Source: M3007 sp041741155
Lineage (GTDB): Bacteria; Bacteroidota; Bacteroidia; Chitinophagales; Saprospiraceae
DNA length: 64,000 bases
Assembly (NCBI GenBank): GCA_041741155.1
Contig: JBGSKO010000178.1
Location: 1-64,000 of the forward strand
Direction: 5' to 3'
Part shown: in pieces, positions 1 through 9,060 of the stretch
How the letters are laid out: each line of letters begins with the position of its first letter
How positions within the stretch are numbered: position 1 is the first letter of the stretch
Notes under the pieces: model-generated
Told to the model about the DNA's origin: nothing
Database searches by the model: none
The model's input: only the letters and a program-made list of their open reading frames with translations
Position numbers and translations under genes: made by a program

Positions 1-4
1 CATT

Positions 5-42
5 CTGTGTTTGTCTGTGCAGCAGTCTGCGTTTGTCTGTGT
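5..42. repeat. Two direct copies of a 16-bp word
   Basis: The words TCTGTGTTTGTCTGTG (5-20) and TCTGCGTTTGTCTGTG (27-42) differ at one base. They lie downstream of the minus-strand DUF1460 gene, which ends at 104. This is one of several intergenic spaces here that hold a short degenerate repeated word. No function is visible. Confidence 0.7.
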
Positions 43-103
43 TAAAAAATATCTCTCGGTAGGTTTGACACAGTTTTCTGAACACTCCCATTTTTTGATA
101 GAA

Positions 104-1006
104 TTATAGTTCACTCATCACTAACCGTGCCACCATGATTCCTGTTTGTCCTTTTTGTGCCCGGACGTACTGGCCGAGGGGTTGCGCGGATACAAGCACG
201 CGTTTGCCGAGCGAGGATGCGTGGAGGAGGTGGATACGTCCGTTTTGGCGGACAGCGAAGCCCTGGTGGGCGATGTCGAGGTCTGGTTTTCCGGAGGTGA
301 GTGCGATGAGGTCGCCGTCGCGGAGTTGGGATTCGATTTGATCAATGCGGTTTTGGGGGATAAAAAACCAGGCGTGCTGGTTCAGGCGCTTTTCCACCTG
401 TTGCATTTGGTGGAGGGTTTTCGGGTCTTTCAGCGGGGGATATTTCTCCGGGCGGGCGGTCATATAGCCAATGTTGTTTCGGTAGGGGATGCCGCCAAGT
501 TCGCTGGTGATATCGCGGAGGTAGCCGATTTTTTCTGCTTGGAGGAGCCAGCCGGAGAAATAATGGATACGCGAAGCAAAACCGTTGATGGTGCCGCCCC
601 AGTAGCGCAGTTGCTGGATGTAGGATTTCAGGGTATCGAACGACGGATCGGGTGTGCCGGCAGCCAGGGCAGTAGCCAGACTGGTTTCCATAAACGTCCA
701 GCAATCCAGTGCGCGCAGGTTCACGATCAGTTGTTCTTCGGCGTTGGTGCCCAGTGTGCCGGAGACATAAGGCGTGCCCAGAAAGGATTTAGCCACGGCC
801 AGGGTGCGTTCGGCAATACTTTGCTCGGCCAGGGCAATACGTGTTTTTTCTTCAAAAACAGCCATGTCCTGTGGGTCTGGCGGTATCATTGGCGCCTCAA
901 ACGCCGGCAGCGGTGTTGGCTCGATGGTACTCAAAATCGTTGGCTCCAGCCATCCCGGCACGCCGAAGGAAAACATCCCGATCAGAAGTGTAGTACAAAT
1001 GCGCAT
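104..1006 (-). CDS. DUF1460 family, NlpC/P60-like secreted amidase
   Basis: A 300-residue protein with an N-terminal hydrophobic signal segment (residues 1-18). It matches the DUF1460 (N-acetylmuramoyl-L-alanine amidase-like) family of papain-like cell-wall hydrolases. The likely nucleophile is Cys102 in LDCWTFME, placed after the FLGTPYVSGTL segment typical of the family, and the likely catalytic His is His247 in DIAHQGF. Family members cleave peptidoglycan stem peptides or muropeptides in the periplasm; the substrate here is inferred. The last codons (LVMSEL and stop) are made of the repeated word TTAGTGATGAGTGA, also found at the ends of gldD and the copper ATPase. Family call is firm, substrate is not. 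Confidence 0.85.
   Translation of the reverse strand: MRICTTLLIGMFSFGVPGWLEPTILSTIEPTPLPAFEAPMIPPDPQDMAVFEEKTRIALAEQSIAERTLAVAKSFLGTPYVSGTLGTNAEEQLIVNLRALDCWTFMETSLATALAAGTPDPSFDTLKSYIQQLRYWGGTINGFASRIHYFSGWLLQAEKIGYLRDITSELGGIPYRNNIGYMTARPEKYPPLKDPKTLHQMQQVEKRLNQHAWFFIPQNRIDQIESQLRDGDLIALTSGKPDLDIAHQGFAVRQNGRIHLLHASSLGKRVLVSAQPLGQYVRAQKGQTGIMVARLVMSEL
111..124 (-). repeat. GATGAG-type word at the 3' end of the DUF1460 gene
   Basis: On the minus strand this reads TTAGTGATGAGTGA and encodes the last residues before the stop codon. The same word in the same gene-relative orientation ends gldD (39291) and the copper ATPase gene (39480). The intergenic word family therefore reaches into coding sequence. 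Confidence 0.6.
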
Positions 1007-1105
1007 GTTCGTATCTTTTGATTCGAATTTTCAGGGGCTAATGTAGGGATGTTTGTGAAAGGTTTATGTGTTTGATCGGGTTTGCAGGGTTGGACGGGAA
1101 TTTGG

Positions 1106-1113
1106 TACTTTCG
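1106..1113 (+). promoter_or_regulatory. Bacteroidota -7 element (TACTTTCG)
   Basis: TACTTTCG matches the Bacteroidota TAnnTTTG -7 consensus at 7 of 8 positions and ends 19 bp before the ATG of the OmpA gene. The same 8-mer lies at the same distance before the nuclease gene at 37742, which supports both. No firm -33 element was identified. Confidence 0.5.
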
Positions 1114-1132
1114 CGGCTTCATTTGTCTCGCT

Positions 1133-1843
1133 ATGATTCCACGCAGTTGTTTTTTGACGTTCGCCGTCTCCTGTAGTTGCTCACTTGGCCTGTTTGCCCA
1201 AAACTTTCGGGTACAGGTAGCCGCTTTTGCCGACTCGGTTTCGGTATCTTATTTTCAGGACCGTGGGCTTAGCGGGGTTATGGCCAGCGTGGACGACAAC
1301 GGGATGCACCGCTATTTTTTCGGGTCATATTCCACGTTTCTGGAAGCCGAGGAAGTGCAAAACCAACTGGTAGCCAAGGGGTTTGTTTATGCAACAGTTA
1401 TTGATCTGGAAGAACAGCGCGTGCTGACCGATAGCCGTAGTTGTGCGTATTACAAGGGTGGACCGGTACAGGTGGCCGAAAGTGACAGCGTGCGTTTCGC
1501 CTATTTCGATTCGGGCAAAACCGTACTTTCCGAAGATGGCAAGACGGATCTGGAGTATGTTTTGAAAAAGTTGAAAGCGCACCCAACCTCCGAACTGCGC
1601 ATTCTGGGGTACTCAGATGCCTTGGGCAGCGGCAAAGTGAATCTGGAGTTGGCCACTGCTCGTGCCCGTATGGCCCGGAACTACCTGATTGACCGGGGCA
1701 TTGATCCCGCGCGTATGCTTCTGCGCGTGTATGGAGAATCGGCGGCAGGCGGCATCGAAGACCCGGAAGAAGTAGCGCGCGAAAGCGAACGGGAGGAACT
1801 TCGGAAGTTGTTTCGGTGCGTGGTGTTGTACTGGAAGCAGTAA
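1133..1843 (+). CDS. OmpA-family envelope protein
   Basis: A 236-residue protein starting at ATG 1133, chosen because a signal peptide (FLTFAVSCSCSLGLFAQ) begins there and a -7 element lies 19 bp upstream. Residues about 25-85 resemble a SPOR-like alpha/beta module (FRVQVAAF, then FFGSYSTFLEAEEVQNQL). The C-terminal half is an OmpA peptidoglycan-binding domain: FDSGKTVLSEDGKTDLEYV, then LRILGYSDALGSGKVNLELA and ARARMARNYLIDRGI. Such proteins tether the outer membrane to peptidoglycan. It stands alone, with DUF1460 divergent on the left and the persulfide dioxygenase gene convergent on the right. The SPOR assignment is tentative. Confidence 0.8.
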   Translation: MIPRSCFLTFAVSCSCSLGLFAQNFRVQVAAFADSVSVSYFQDRGLSGVMASVDDNGMHRYFFGSYSTFLEAEEVQNQLVAKGFVYATVIDLEEQRVLTDSRSCAYYKGGPVQVAESDSVRFAYFDSGKTVLSEDGKTDLEYVLKKLKAHPTSELRILGYSDALGSGKVNLELATARARMARNYLIDRGIDPARMLLRVYGESAAGGIEDPEEVARESEREELRKLFRCVVLYWKQ

Positions 1844-1916
1844 AATGTACTGTTCTCTAGTGTTGCACTCATGGGGCCGACCACACTACTGGACTGTGTT
1901 GTTTCCCAGGCATATA

Positions 1917-1947
1917 GACCTTCCAGGTTTGACAAACCTGGAAGGTC
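1917..1947. repeat. Palindromic repeat, CCTTCCAGG type (copy 1)
   Basis: GACCTTCCAGGTTTG and its exact reverse complement are separated by one base, giving a 15-bp stem. It lies between convergent gene ends (1843 and 2094). A second copy with the same core, AAACCTTCCAGGTTT, is at 42648-42679, and a half copy is at 15526-15540. It may act as a bidirectional terminator, although no strong T tract follows. A dispersed palindromic element is an equal possibility. Confidence 0.8.
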
Positions 1948-2055
1948 TTGTTCCGAAGTATGGAACAGACAAAGTATCGCAAACAACAAGAGCCACACCG
2001 GATACCCGGCGTGACCCTTGTTGAAAAACTACCCTGTCGCTTGTGTTTATTTATT

Positions 2056-2091
2056 CGAATCAATCGAACCAATCGAATCAATCGAACCAAT
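2056..2091 (-). repeat. Four copies of the 9-mer ATTGATTCG / ATTGGTTCG
   Basis: Read on the minus strand, four phased 9-bp units begin 2 bases after the stop codon of the persulfide dioxygenase gene (stop at 2094-2096). The unit family and gene-relative orientation are the same as in the large array at 9061-9366 and the small one at 56051-56086, both of which also begin within a few bases of a stop codon. No opposing arm is present here. Confidence 0.85.
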
Positions 2092-2093
2092 TT

Positions 2094-3506
2094 CTACAGT
2101 TCCGTCACTTGCTCCACATACTGAGAAATAGGCACCTTTCCGCTTTCCTTGATTTCATTGAAACCGCCATTTACGTTCACCAGGTTATCAAATCCGCGAT
2201 TTTTGAGGATGCAGATGGCGATAACCGAGCGGTATCCGCTGGCGCAGTGCACGAGGTACTGCACGTCGTGCTGCAGTTCCGACATATTTTTGTTGATAAG
2301 ATCGAGCGGGAAGTTTTGCGCGCCGATGATGTGTTCGGCGTCGTATTCGCTGTGGCGGCGTACGTCGAGTACGGTTACGTTGCCGGCTTTCATGCGGTTG
2401 GCAAACTTCTCGGCGCTTAGGCTCTCCATGGAATCAATATCGTTGCCGGCTGCTTTCCAGGCATCGAAACCACCGTCCAGGTAACCGATTGTATTGTCGT
2501 AACCCACACGAGCGAGGCGCGTTACGGCTTCTTCCTCCCGGCCGGGTTCACATACTATCAGAATCGGCTGCTTCAGGTCGGTGATGAGCGTACCCACCCA
2601 GGGAGCGAACTGGCCATCCAACCCGATGGAAATTGCGCCGGGAACAAAACCCTTCACAAACTCCAGTTCCGAGCGGGTATCCAGGATAATCGCTCCTTCG
2701 GATTCGGCTACGGTGACAAATTCCCGCGGGCTGAGCGGGTGCACACCGCGTTTCAACACGGTCTCAATGCTCTCGTAGCCCATTTTGTTCATCACGGCAT
2801 TTTTGGGGAAATACTGCGGCGGATCCACCAGGCCAGTGGTTACTTCCGTCACAAATTCAGCCCGGGACATATCGGGGCGCAGCGCGTAGTTGAACTGCTT
2901 TTGCAGGCCAATCGTGGACTCTGTTTCCTTGGCCATTTTTTTGCCGCAGGCCGAGCCGGCGCCGTGGCCGGGATATACCGTCACGTCGTCGGGCAGGGTC
3001 ATGATTTTGTTGCGCAGCGAATCGAACAGGTGTCCTGCCAGATCTTCGCGGGTGAGGTCTGTTTTTACAGCGAGGTCGGGGCGACCCACATCGCCGATAA
3101 ACAGTGTATCGCCCGTAAATACGGCGACTTCCTTGCCGTTTTCATCCAGCAGCAGGTAGCTGGTGGATTCCATGGTGTGGCCCGGTGTGTGCAGGACTTT
3201 GATGGATACCTTTCCGATTTTCAGTACTTCGCCATCGGTGGCGATGTGTGCCTCGAAGTTGGGCTGTGCCGTAGGTCCGAATACGATGGTGGCGCCGGTT
3301 TTTTTGGCGAGGTCCAGGTGGCCCGACACGAAGTCGGCGTGGAAGTGGGTTTCCAGCACAAATTTGATCTTGGCGCCATCTTGTTCGGCGCGGTCAATGT
3401 ACGGTTGCACTTCGCGAAGCGGGTCAATGATGACGGCCTCGCCGTTGCTTTCGATGTAGTAGGCAGCCTCGGCCAGGCACCCCGTGTACAGTTGCTCAAC
3501 TTTCAT
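2094..3506 (-). CDS. Persulfide dioxygenase-rhodanese fusion (CstB-like)
   Basis: A 470-residue fusion of a metallo-beta-lactamase-fold ETHE1-like domain (about 1-235) and two rhodanese domains (about 265-355 and 365-465). The metal motif is THFHADFVSGH, in which Phe replaces the last His of HxHxDH, as expected for mononuclear-iron persulfide dioxygenases of this fusion type. Further ligands are in HTPGHTMES, FTGDTLFIGDVGR and YPGHGAGSACGK. The first rhodanese loop reads IVCEPGREE and the second VHCASGYRS, so both keep a cysteine. The family oxidises persulfide sulfur to sulfite and can form thiosulfate. A sulfide:quinone reductase-like gene at 43269 would supply persulfide. ATG at 3506 fits the family N-terminus. 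Confidence 0.88.
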   Translation of the reverse strand: MKVEQLYTGCLAEAAYYIESNGEAVIIDPLREVQPYIDRAEQDGAKIKFVLETHFHADFVSGHLDLAKKTGATIVFGPTAQPNFEAHIATDGEVLKIGKVSIKVLHTPGHTMESTSYLLLDENGKEVAVFTGDTLFIGDVGRPDLAVKTDLTREDLAGHLFDSLRNKIMTLPDDVTVYPGHGAGSACGKKMAKETESTIGLQKQFNYALRPDMSRAEFVTEVTTGLVDPPQYFPKNAVMNKMGYESIETVLKRGVHPLSPREFVTVAESEGAIILDTRSELEFVKGFVPGAISIGLDGQFAPWVGTLITDLKQPILIVCEPGREEEAVTRLARVGYDNTIGYLDGGFDAWKAAGNDIDSMESLSAEKFANRMKAGNVTVLDVRRHSEYDAEHIIGAQNFPLDLINKNMSELQHDVQYLVHCASGYRSVIAICILKNRGFDNLVNVNGGFNEIKESGKVPISQYVEQVTEL

Positions 3507-3741
3507 AGTTGCGGATCAATTGTTTGTTAGATGTGAAGGATTGTTTTAGTTCAAGAAAGTACGTTCAACCAGTAGCCACTGGCTAAAATTCAGATGCTTT
3601 TTCCTGAATGCAGTGCAAAGGTGCGGGGTGGGGGAGTGGCAAGCCGATGACGCGCAACAACGGTTAGAAAAATTTGCGTCATTGGTTTTTTTTGGAATAA
3701 AATGTATGTATAAGTAAAAAATACAAAGAGGGTGGGGATTA

Positions 3742-4197
3742 GTGCAAAGCCTTACAAACAATACCAACTTCGAAGAAGCCTTCATCGGGATTGACCGCGC
3801 TACAGACCCCAGGCTCGGCGGCCTGAAAAGCTTCGGGGCGCTGACTACCCGGGCCGGACTGGAGCGCAAATTGGGCAAGTCCGCCGATGCCGACAAAACC
3901 ATGCAAATGGCGCTCGAAAACGCCTCCATCGTGGAATTGCACGGTTACGGGCGACAACTTATCGGGCAAAAAAAGCCTGCCGAAGCACTGGCTGTTTTCC
4001 AGAAAAACTTCGAGAAAAATGCCGGTGCGTGGCCCACGCACGTCGGTCTGGCCCGCGGCTATTCGGCAACGGGCGATCTGAAAAAAGCCCTTGAACATGC
4101 CAAGGCAGCGCTTGCTCAGGCGCCCGATGAACTCAACCGTACCAGCCTGGAAGCTATGATCAAGACGTTGAGCGCAGGGAAAGCGCTGGCGCAGTAG
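3742..4197 (+). pseudogene. Orphan C-terminal tail of a DUF2911-type protein
   Basis: The 151-residue frame (GTG start, open from about 3718) matches only the TPR-like C-terminal part of Bacteroidota DUF2911 proteins: GLKSFGALTTRAGLERKLGK, then GRQLIGQKKPAEALAVFQ, AWPTHVGLARGYSATGDLKK and ALAQAPDELNRTS. Full-length family members carry about 170 more N-terminal residues with a signal peptide and the DUF2911 domain. Nothing resembling these is found in the 235 bp between 3507 and 3741. The simplest reading is a gene remnant left after a 5' deletion. A short cytoplasmic TPR protein is possible but has no visible promoter or ribosome site. Confidence 0.65.
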
Positions 4198-4245
4198 GGG
4201 GTGGGGCTTAACGGGAGGCATTCTATTTGCACCTTTTTTCGGCAC

Positions 4246-4410
4246 ATGAAAACAGACAAAATTCCGCTCCTTGGCATTCTGGTATTCGTCGTCTTGTACG
4301 GGTGCGCTGCCGACATGTACCCTGGTGGGAACCAAACCGATCTGAAAGCTCCCGGCTTCGACTGGAAACACTTACCCCAAATGCCCCAGCAGCCACTCTT
4401 TTTCCGATAA
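4246..4410 (+). CDS. Short predicted lipoprotein, possibly a remnant
   Basis: A 54-codon frame begins at ATG 4246 with a convincing lipoprotein signal: charged MKTDK, a hydrophobic stretch, and lipobox VLYGC at about residues 16-20. The mature part is only about 34 residues and ends in PQMPQQPLFFR, inside the 3' end of the convergent gene at 4372 (39-bp overlap). It follows the DUF2911 remnant by 48 bp. It could be a small lipoprotein, or the 5' stub of a larger gene whose remainder was lost. No family recognised. Confidence 0.4.
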   Translation: MKTDKIPLLGILVFVVLYGCAADMYPGGNQTDLKAPGFDWKHLPQMPQQPLFFR

Positions 4411-5754
4411 GTGCTCTTCCGCTGCCACGGCCTCGCGTAGTTTATCCAGCTCTTTTTTGTTGGAAAAATTGACGGACAGCAATTTGCCGGCGTAGCGGAT
4501 GATGTTCAGGTAATTCGTTCGATGGTACCCGAGGACACGTTTTCGGCTGATATAGTTTTGCATAGCATCCAGGTGCGATTGCAGCAGATCGAATTCGTCC
4601 AGTTCGTAGTATGTTTTCAATAGCAGGGTTTTGGTGGCGAGGTTGACCAGCACGTCGCGATAGTTTGCTTTTTGCAGCAAATCGAGTACGAAATCGTATC
4701 GTTTTCGGGCAAATTCGAGGCGCGCAAGGTTGAAGTGGAATGCGCTTTCACGATACGGTTTTTCGAGGCTGTTTTTGTACTGATGAATAAACTGATGGAC
4801 CCAATCTATTTCTCCTGTTTGTAGCCCGGCGGCCACCACATTGTGGTAGGTGAATCGGGGAAGAACGCCGTTTTCGAGCAGGTATCCGCTCTCGAGACCT
4901 GGTTTGTACAGGTCAATTGCTTCCCGGAAGTAATGTTTTTCGCCGGCGTTAAGACGCCGTATGCAGTAGTTGATGGCCCAAATGAACAACCCGTGCATTT
5001 CTTCGGCAGCGAATGTTCCGGTATCGGCAAGCAACAGGCGCTTGAATTCCTGAAAATGCGACGCGTCTTCCGGATGGCGCATCATGCGGTAGCAGTGCAG
5101 GTACGTCTCGATGGCCGGGTGTTCGTGCGCAAAATTTTTTTCTGCAAAAGCGATCACCTCGGCCTCCCATGTTGCCGCAGGACCACCCGAATACAGTGTC
5201 TGGTGTGCCGCAAGCAGGCAGATCAGCCGGAGTTTGAGCGTGAGGTAGGCGACATCGGCTGCAAGGGATGCTCCCTGCAAATGCCCGAGGTCGGTGGGGT
5301 TGCGGACGTGTGCCACCTGATGACTTTCCCAATGCAAGCGGTACTGCCAATCGTAGTAATGCGCATCGCGCAATGCCTTGTTTTCCAAGGTTTTTTCCAG
5401 TCCTTTGCGCACGCGCTCGAACTGCGGGGCCAAGCCGCGTTTGCGGTAACCGGCAGCGAGGTGGAGGCGTACGGCAGTATCATCCTCCATTTCTTTTTGA
5501 GCAATGTAGCGCTCGAGCAGGCGGTGCAAGTACGTCATGCGGAGGCGCAGTTCCTGGTCGTCCACTTTTTTTGCCCCAAACAGGTGTCGTTTGGCTGAAG
5601 TCTTTTCCGGAACCTCATTTTCGCAAAACCAGTCAAACAGCTGGACCACGTCCCGCCTTTGGTTGAAAAAGGGCGATTCCAGAAATTTTCGCGCCTCCCT
5701 TCTCTCTGCTGCAGAGAAAGAAAAAATGAGTTGGGTGAGTTGGCTTTTTTCCAT
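4372..5754 (-). CDS. Uncharacterised all-helical protein
   Basis: A 460-residue soluble protein with no signal peptide or membrane segment, starting MEKSQLTQLIFSFSAAERRE. It is rich in Leu, Ala, Tyr, Glu and Arg, with repeated amphipathic helices (for example YRESAFHFNLARLEFARKRY and LLLKTYYELDEFDLLQSHLD) like a TPR or alpha-solenoid fold. I associate the N-terminal pattern (LESPFFNQRRDVVQLFDWF) with a lineage-restricted family in Saprospiria genomes, but no function is known to me. It is monocistronic. A 186-bp AT-rich gap separates it from the divergent secreted-protein gene at 5941. Confidence 0.7.
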   Translation of the reverse strand: MEKSQLTQLIFSFSAAERREARKFLESPFFNQRRDVVQLFDWFCENEVPEKTSAKRHLFGAKKVDDQELRLRMTYLHRLLERYIAQKEMEDDTAVRLHLAAGYRKRGLAPQFERVRKGLEKTLENKALRDAHYYDWQYRLHWESHQVAHVRNPTDLGHLQGASLAADVAYLTLKLRLICLLAAHQTLYSGGPAATWEAEVIAFAEKNFAHEHPAIETYLHCYRMMRHPEDASHFQEFKRLLLADTGTFAAEEMHGLFIWAINYCIRRLNAGEKHYFREAIDLYKPGLESGYLLENGVLPRFTYHNVVAAGLQTGEIDWVHQFIHQYKNSLEKPYRESAFHFNLARLEFARKRYDFVLDLLQKANYRDVLVNLATKTLLLKTYYELDEFDLLQSHLDAMQNYISRKRVLGYHRTNYLNIIRYAGKLLSVNFSNKKELDKLREAVAAEEHLSEKEWLLGHLG

Positions 5755-5940
5755 TTTGATTCAACTACAAGAAGAATACCAAACTAAAAATCAATTGGTT
5801 GTAAGGTTTTAAATTACAAATAAACTCAATTATCCTGAATTTTTGATTTTGGTGGGCGGATGTTGTTCCGGCACTTTTGCATCGTGATTTTGTGTACGCA
5901 ACGATCCTTCCTTTTTATCATCATCAATCGATCAGTTTTT

Positions 5941-8900
5941 ATGACAAACATTTCCGCTTTCTCAAAATCGAAAAGTATCGGGTATGCCTGGCGGCTACTC
6001 GTGTGGGGTATGCTTTTGCTTGCCCAATCCAACGGCTTGTTCGCACAATGCAGCCCGGATTCGACCCCGCCTTCGGCAGCCTGCGATCTCTTTGGCTTCG
6101 TATATGTCAATTCTTTTGGGCCTAATACGGGCAGGATATCCGCTGCCACGCTCAACAATACCAGTACCGATAACTGCACGCCTACCAATCAACTACTCCT
6201 CCGTATCACGACCGATCCGGGGCTAACCACGCCACCTGCCACGACGGTCGTGGACCTGGTGGGAGCGCCTAACGATGAAATCGAAGTTTTCCTTTGGGTG
6301 GGCGACGAGGCAGGCAACTGGAGTACCTGCTCCGCCCCGATTATCCTGGTCGCACCCAATTGCAGCCCCGATACGGAGGCGCCTTATCTCGTTATTCCGC
6401 CCGACCTGACCTTCACGCGGGCAGAGTACGACCTGTTCGATATTGATTATTTCAATATGCCCGACGACCAACCCAAGGTACGCGCCGCATTCGGGGAGGC
6501 GTACCACTGGGACAACTGTGACAACGGCAACAGCACCTATCAGGAATCGTATTACCTCACAGGCCCATTGGATTCCCTGACAAGGGTCGAGCGCCGGTTT
6601 TTTGTCACCGATGCTGCCAATAACCAGGCTACAGTGGTGGCACAGTACATCACAATTCAAAATGGATCGAATTGCAATCCCGATACGGAAGCGCCCACGC
6701 TCGTTATTCCGCCCGACCTGACCTTCAGCCGGGCCGAATACGACCTGCTGGATATTGATTATTTCAATATGCCCGACGACCAGCCCAAGGTGCGCGCTGC
6801 TTTTGGGGAGGCCTACCACTGGGATAATTGCGACGGCGGTAACAGCAACTTGCAGGAATCGTATTACCTCACAGGCCCGGTGGATTCACTGACAAGGGTC
6901 GAACGCCGGTTTTTTGTCACCGATGCCGCCAACAACCAGGCAACGGTGGTGGCACAGTACATCACGATTCTTGACGGATTTACGGTCAATCTGCCGGCGT
7001 GGCAGTATCCGGGCGAAACTGTGACCGATACGGTGACTATTTCCAGCAATAATCCGATGGAAGTTGCAACATCCGACCTCTATTACCTCGCACCATGTTT
7101 TGAAACGCCCGCTGAAGGATACCTTCGGCTGGTGCGTATTTGGGGTATTATTGACTGGACATACACCCCGTTCGGTGGCGATCCCGTCGTGTTGCCGGCG
7201 CTAGACTTGGACAACGATGGGCGCGTGGGCGATCCGTACGAAATTATAGCCATTGGCGACAGTATCTGGCTGTACCAGAATAATATCCCCACACAAAACC
7301 TGGGCAAACGAGCCACGGTGTACGAGTATAACCAGGAATTTTTGAACGAACAACTGCTGGTGACCGGTACGGTGTTTCTCGACACAACCGGAAACTGCAA
7401 CCAGGACCCTGGCGAACGCGTGCTTGCCGGCTGGAAAGTCAAGGGTATCGGTCAGCCCAGCAACGTCGTTTACACGGCTATTACGGATGGCGATGGCGTG
7501 TATGAGCTGACTGTTTGTCCGCAGGACACCCTCGTGGAGATCAGTCTAAATGTGCCGGCCAATATCGCCGGCGGGTGCCCCGCAACCTTCGACGTCGTCG
7601 TAGTATCCGGTGTGCCGGGTATTCAAGATATTCCGGCCATTCTGAACAACGAATGTGATTTGCTGGCGGTGGACATCGCCACGGGCAACATGCGTCCGTG
7701 CTTTTCCGGGTCATACACGGTTAACTATTGCAACCTCAGCGGCGCAGCGGTTTCCGACACGTACATTGACGTCGCCCTGGACACTTTTGTGCAATACACG
7801 TCCGCTTCCTTGCCCGGAACGTTACAATCCGGCAACACCTATCGTTTTGAGACCGGCGATCTTGACGCGGGCGCATGCAGCCAGTTTACGATTACGTTCC
7901 TGCTGGATTGCGATGCTCCCAATGGCCTGACGCACTGTTCGGAAGCTGCTATTTTCCCCACTGCCGATTGTCCACCCGCAGGAGCATGGCAAGGCGCTGA
8001 ATTACTGGTGCAGGGCTCTTGTGAAGGCGACTCCGTACTGCTCGAAATTCGAAATATCGGCTCGGGCGACATGGGCGGCGCGTTGAATTTTGTCGTGACC
8101 GAAGACCTGATTATGGCCAGAGAAGAATCGTATCAGCTGGATGCGGGCGCCATGCACACGTTGCGCGTTCCCGCCAACGGCGCTACATGGCGTATCGAAA
8201 CGCCGCAAGAACCCGGCCACCCCTGGGGGGGAATCGTGGCCAAAGCAGTGGAAGGTTGCGGCGGACTGAACCAGCCCGGCCTGGTGAACATGTTCCCAAT
8301 CAACAATCCCAACCCATTCGTATCCACGTTCTGCCGGGAAAATACTTCGTCGTACGACCCGAATGACAAACAGGCTTACCCGCGCGGCTATGGCAACGAA
8401 CATTTTATCAAGCGCAATACAGACATCGAATACATGCTTCGGTTCCAGAATACGGGTACCGATACGGCATTCACGGTCGTCTTGCTCGATACGTTGTCAG
8501 CTTTTTTGAACGCTTCCTCTGTGCGCCCCGGAGCCTCCAGCCATACCTACGATTTCGACCTGCTGGAAAACAACGTCCTGCGTTTTCGCTTTGATTATAT
8601 CCTGCTGCCCGATAGCAATGTGAACGAAGCCGCCTCGCACGGATTTGTCAAATTTAGGATTCAGCAGCAGCCCGACAACCCAATCGGAACGGTCATTGAA
8701 AACAGCGCGGCGATTTTCTTTGACTTCAATGCCCCGGTCATCACAAACACAACCTGGCATACCATCGGTGAAAAATTCGTGTTGTCGGTGAGTACGGATA
8801 ACCCCAACTCCCCGTCGGCTGGGCGATTGCTCGTATATCCAAACCCTGCAACCGAATCGGCTACGTTCGAACTGCCGGATGCCGACCCGAGTCGCCGGTT

Positions 8901-9057
8901 TGTGCTGGTGGACGGGCTGGGTAAAATCGTTGTAGCAAGTCCGTTTGCGGAAAATACATACCGGTTTGAGCGCGGTTCCCTCCCAGAGGGTATCTATTTC
9001 TTCCAGGTTTTAACCGAAGGCGGTCCATTGTTTTCTGGAAAAATCGTGCTGAGATAA
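5941..9057 (+). CDS. Large T9SS-secreted surface protein
   Basis: A 1038-residue protein from ATG 5941, chosen because the signal peptide (hydrophobic LLVWGMLLLAQSNGLFAQ) lies just after it. Upstream in-frame codons add no recognisable sequence. Residues about 140-347 are two near-identical 104-residue modules, each starting NC(S/N)PDTEAP and ending with VERRFFVTDAANNQATVVAQ. A middle region has a SdrD/B-like turn (VTGTVFLDTTGNCNQDPGER). It is followed by DUF11/DUF7619-like folds (SYDPNDKQAYP, then IENSAAIFFDFNAPVITN). The last 80 residues are a type A T9SS sorting domain (LLVYPNPATESATFELP to SGKIVLR). It is probably exported across the outer membrane and anchored or released; adhesion is an inference. 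A 34-copy 9-mer array starts 3 bp after the stop. Confidence 0.85.
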   Translation: MTNISAFSKSKSIGYAWRLLVWGMLLLAQSNGLFAQCSPDSTPPSAACDLFGFVYVNSFGPNTGRISAATLNNTSTDNCTPTNQLLLRITTDPGLTTPPATTVVDLVGAPNDEIEVFLWVGDEAGNWSTCSAPIILVAPNCSPDTEAPYLVIPPDLTFTRAEYDLFDIDYFNMPDDQPKVRAAFGEAYHWDNCDNGNSTYQESYYLTGPLDSLTRVERRFFVTDAANNQATVVAQYITIQNGSNCNPDTEAPTLVIPPDLTFSRAEYDLLDIDYFNMPDDQPKVRAAFGEAYHWDNCDGGNSNLQESYYLTGPVDSLTRVERRFFVTDAANNQATVVAQYITILDGFTVNLPAWQYPGETVTDTVTISSNNPMEVATSDLYYLAPCFETPAEGYLRLVRIWGIIDWTYTPFGGDPVVLPALDLDNDGRVGDPYEIIAIGDSIWLYQNNIPTQNLGKRATVYEYNQEFLNEQLLVTGTVFLDTTGNCNQDPGERVLAGWKVKGIGQPSNVVYTAITDGDGVYELTVCPQDTLVEISLNVPANIAGGCPATFDVVVVSGVPGIQDIPAILNNECDLLAVDIATGNMRPCFSGSYTVNYCNLSGAAVSDTYIDVALDTFVQYTSASLPGTLQSGNTYRFETGDLDAGACSQFTITFLLDCDAPNGLTHCSEAAIFPTADCPPAGAWQGAELLVQGSCEGDSVLLEIRNIGSGDMGGALNFVVTEDLIMAREESYQLDAGAMHTLRVPANGATWRIETPQEPGHPWGGIVAKAVEGCGGLNQPGLVNMFPINNPNPFVSTFCRENTSSYDPNDKQAYPRGYGNEHFIKRNTDIEYMLRFQNTGTDTAFTVVLLDTLSAFLNASSVRPGASSHTYDFDLLENNVLRFRFDYILLPDSNVNEAASHGFVKFRIQQQPDNPIGTVIENSAAIFFDFNAPVITNTTWHTIGEKFVLSVSTDNPNSPSAGRLLVYPNPATESATFELPDADPSRRFVLVDGLGKIVVASPFAENTYRFERGSLPEGIYFFQVLTEGGPLFSGKIVLR
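6358..6981 (+). repeat. 312-bp tandem duplication inside the secreted-protein gene
   Basis: Two in-frame 312-bp units (6358-6669 and 6670-6981) encode 104-residue modules that differ at only a handful of residues, such as PYLVIPP against PTLVIPP and DLFDIDYF against DLLDIDYF. Differences cluster at third codon positions in places, so the duplication is not brand new but has stayed homogeneous. Confidence 0.9.
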
Positions 9058-9060
9058 AAA

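Noticed and set aside
146..1021. Plus-strand open frame opposite the DUF1460 gene
   Set aside because: Antisense shadow; the minus-strand frame has the signal peptide and catalytic motifs.
2739..3530. Plus-strand frame opposite the persulfide dioxygenase gene
   Set aside because: Antisense shadow with His/Gln/Val-rich composition and no motif, while the minus-strand protein is clearly recognised.
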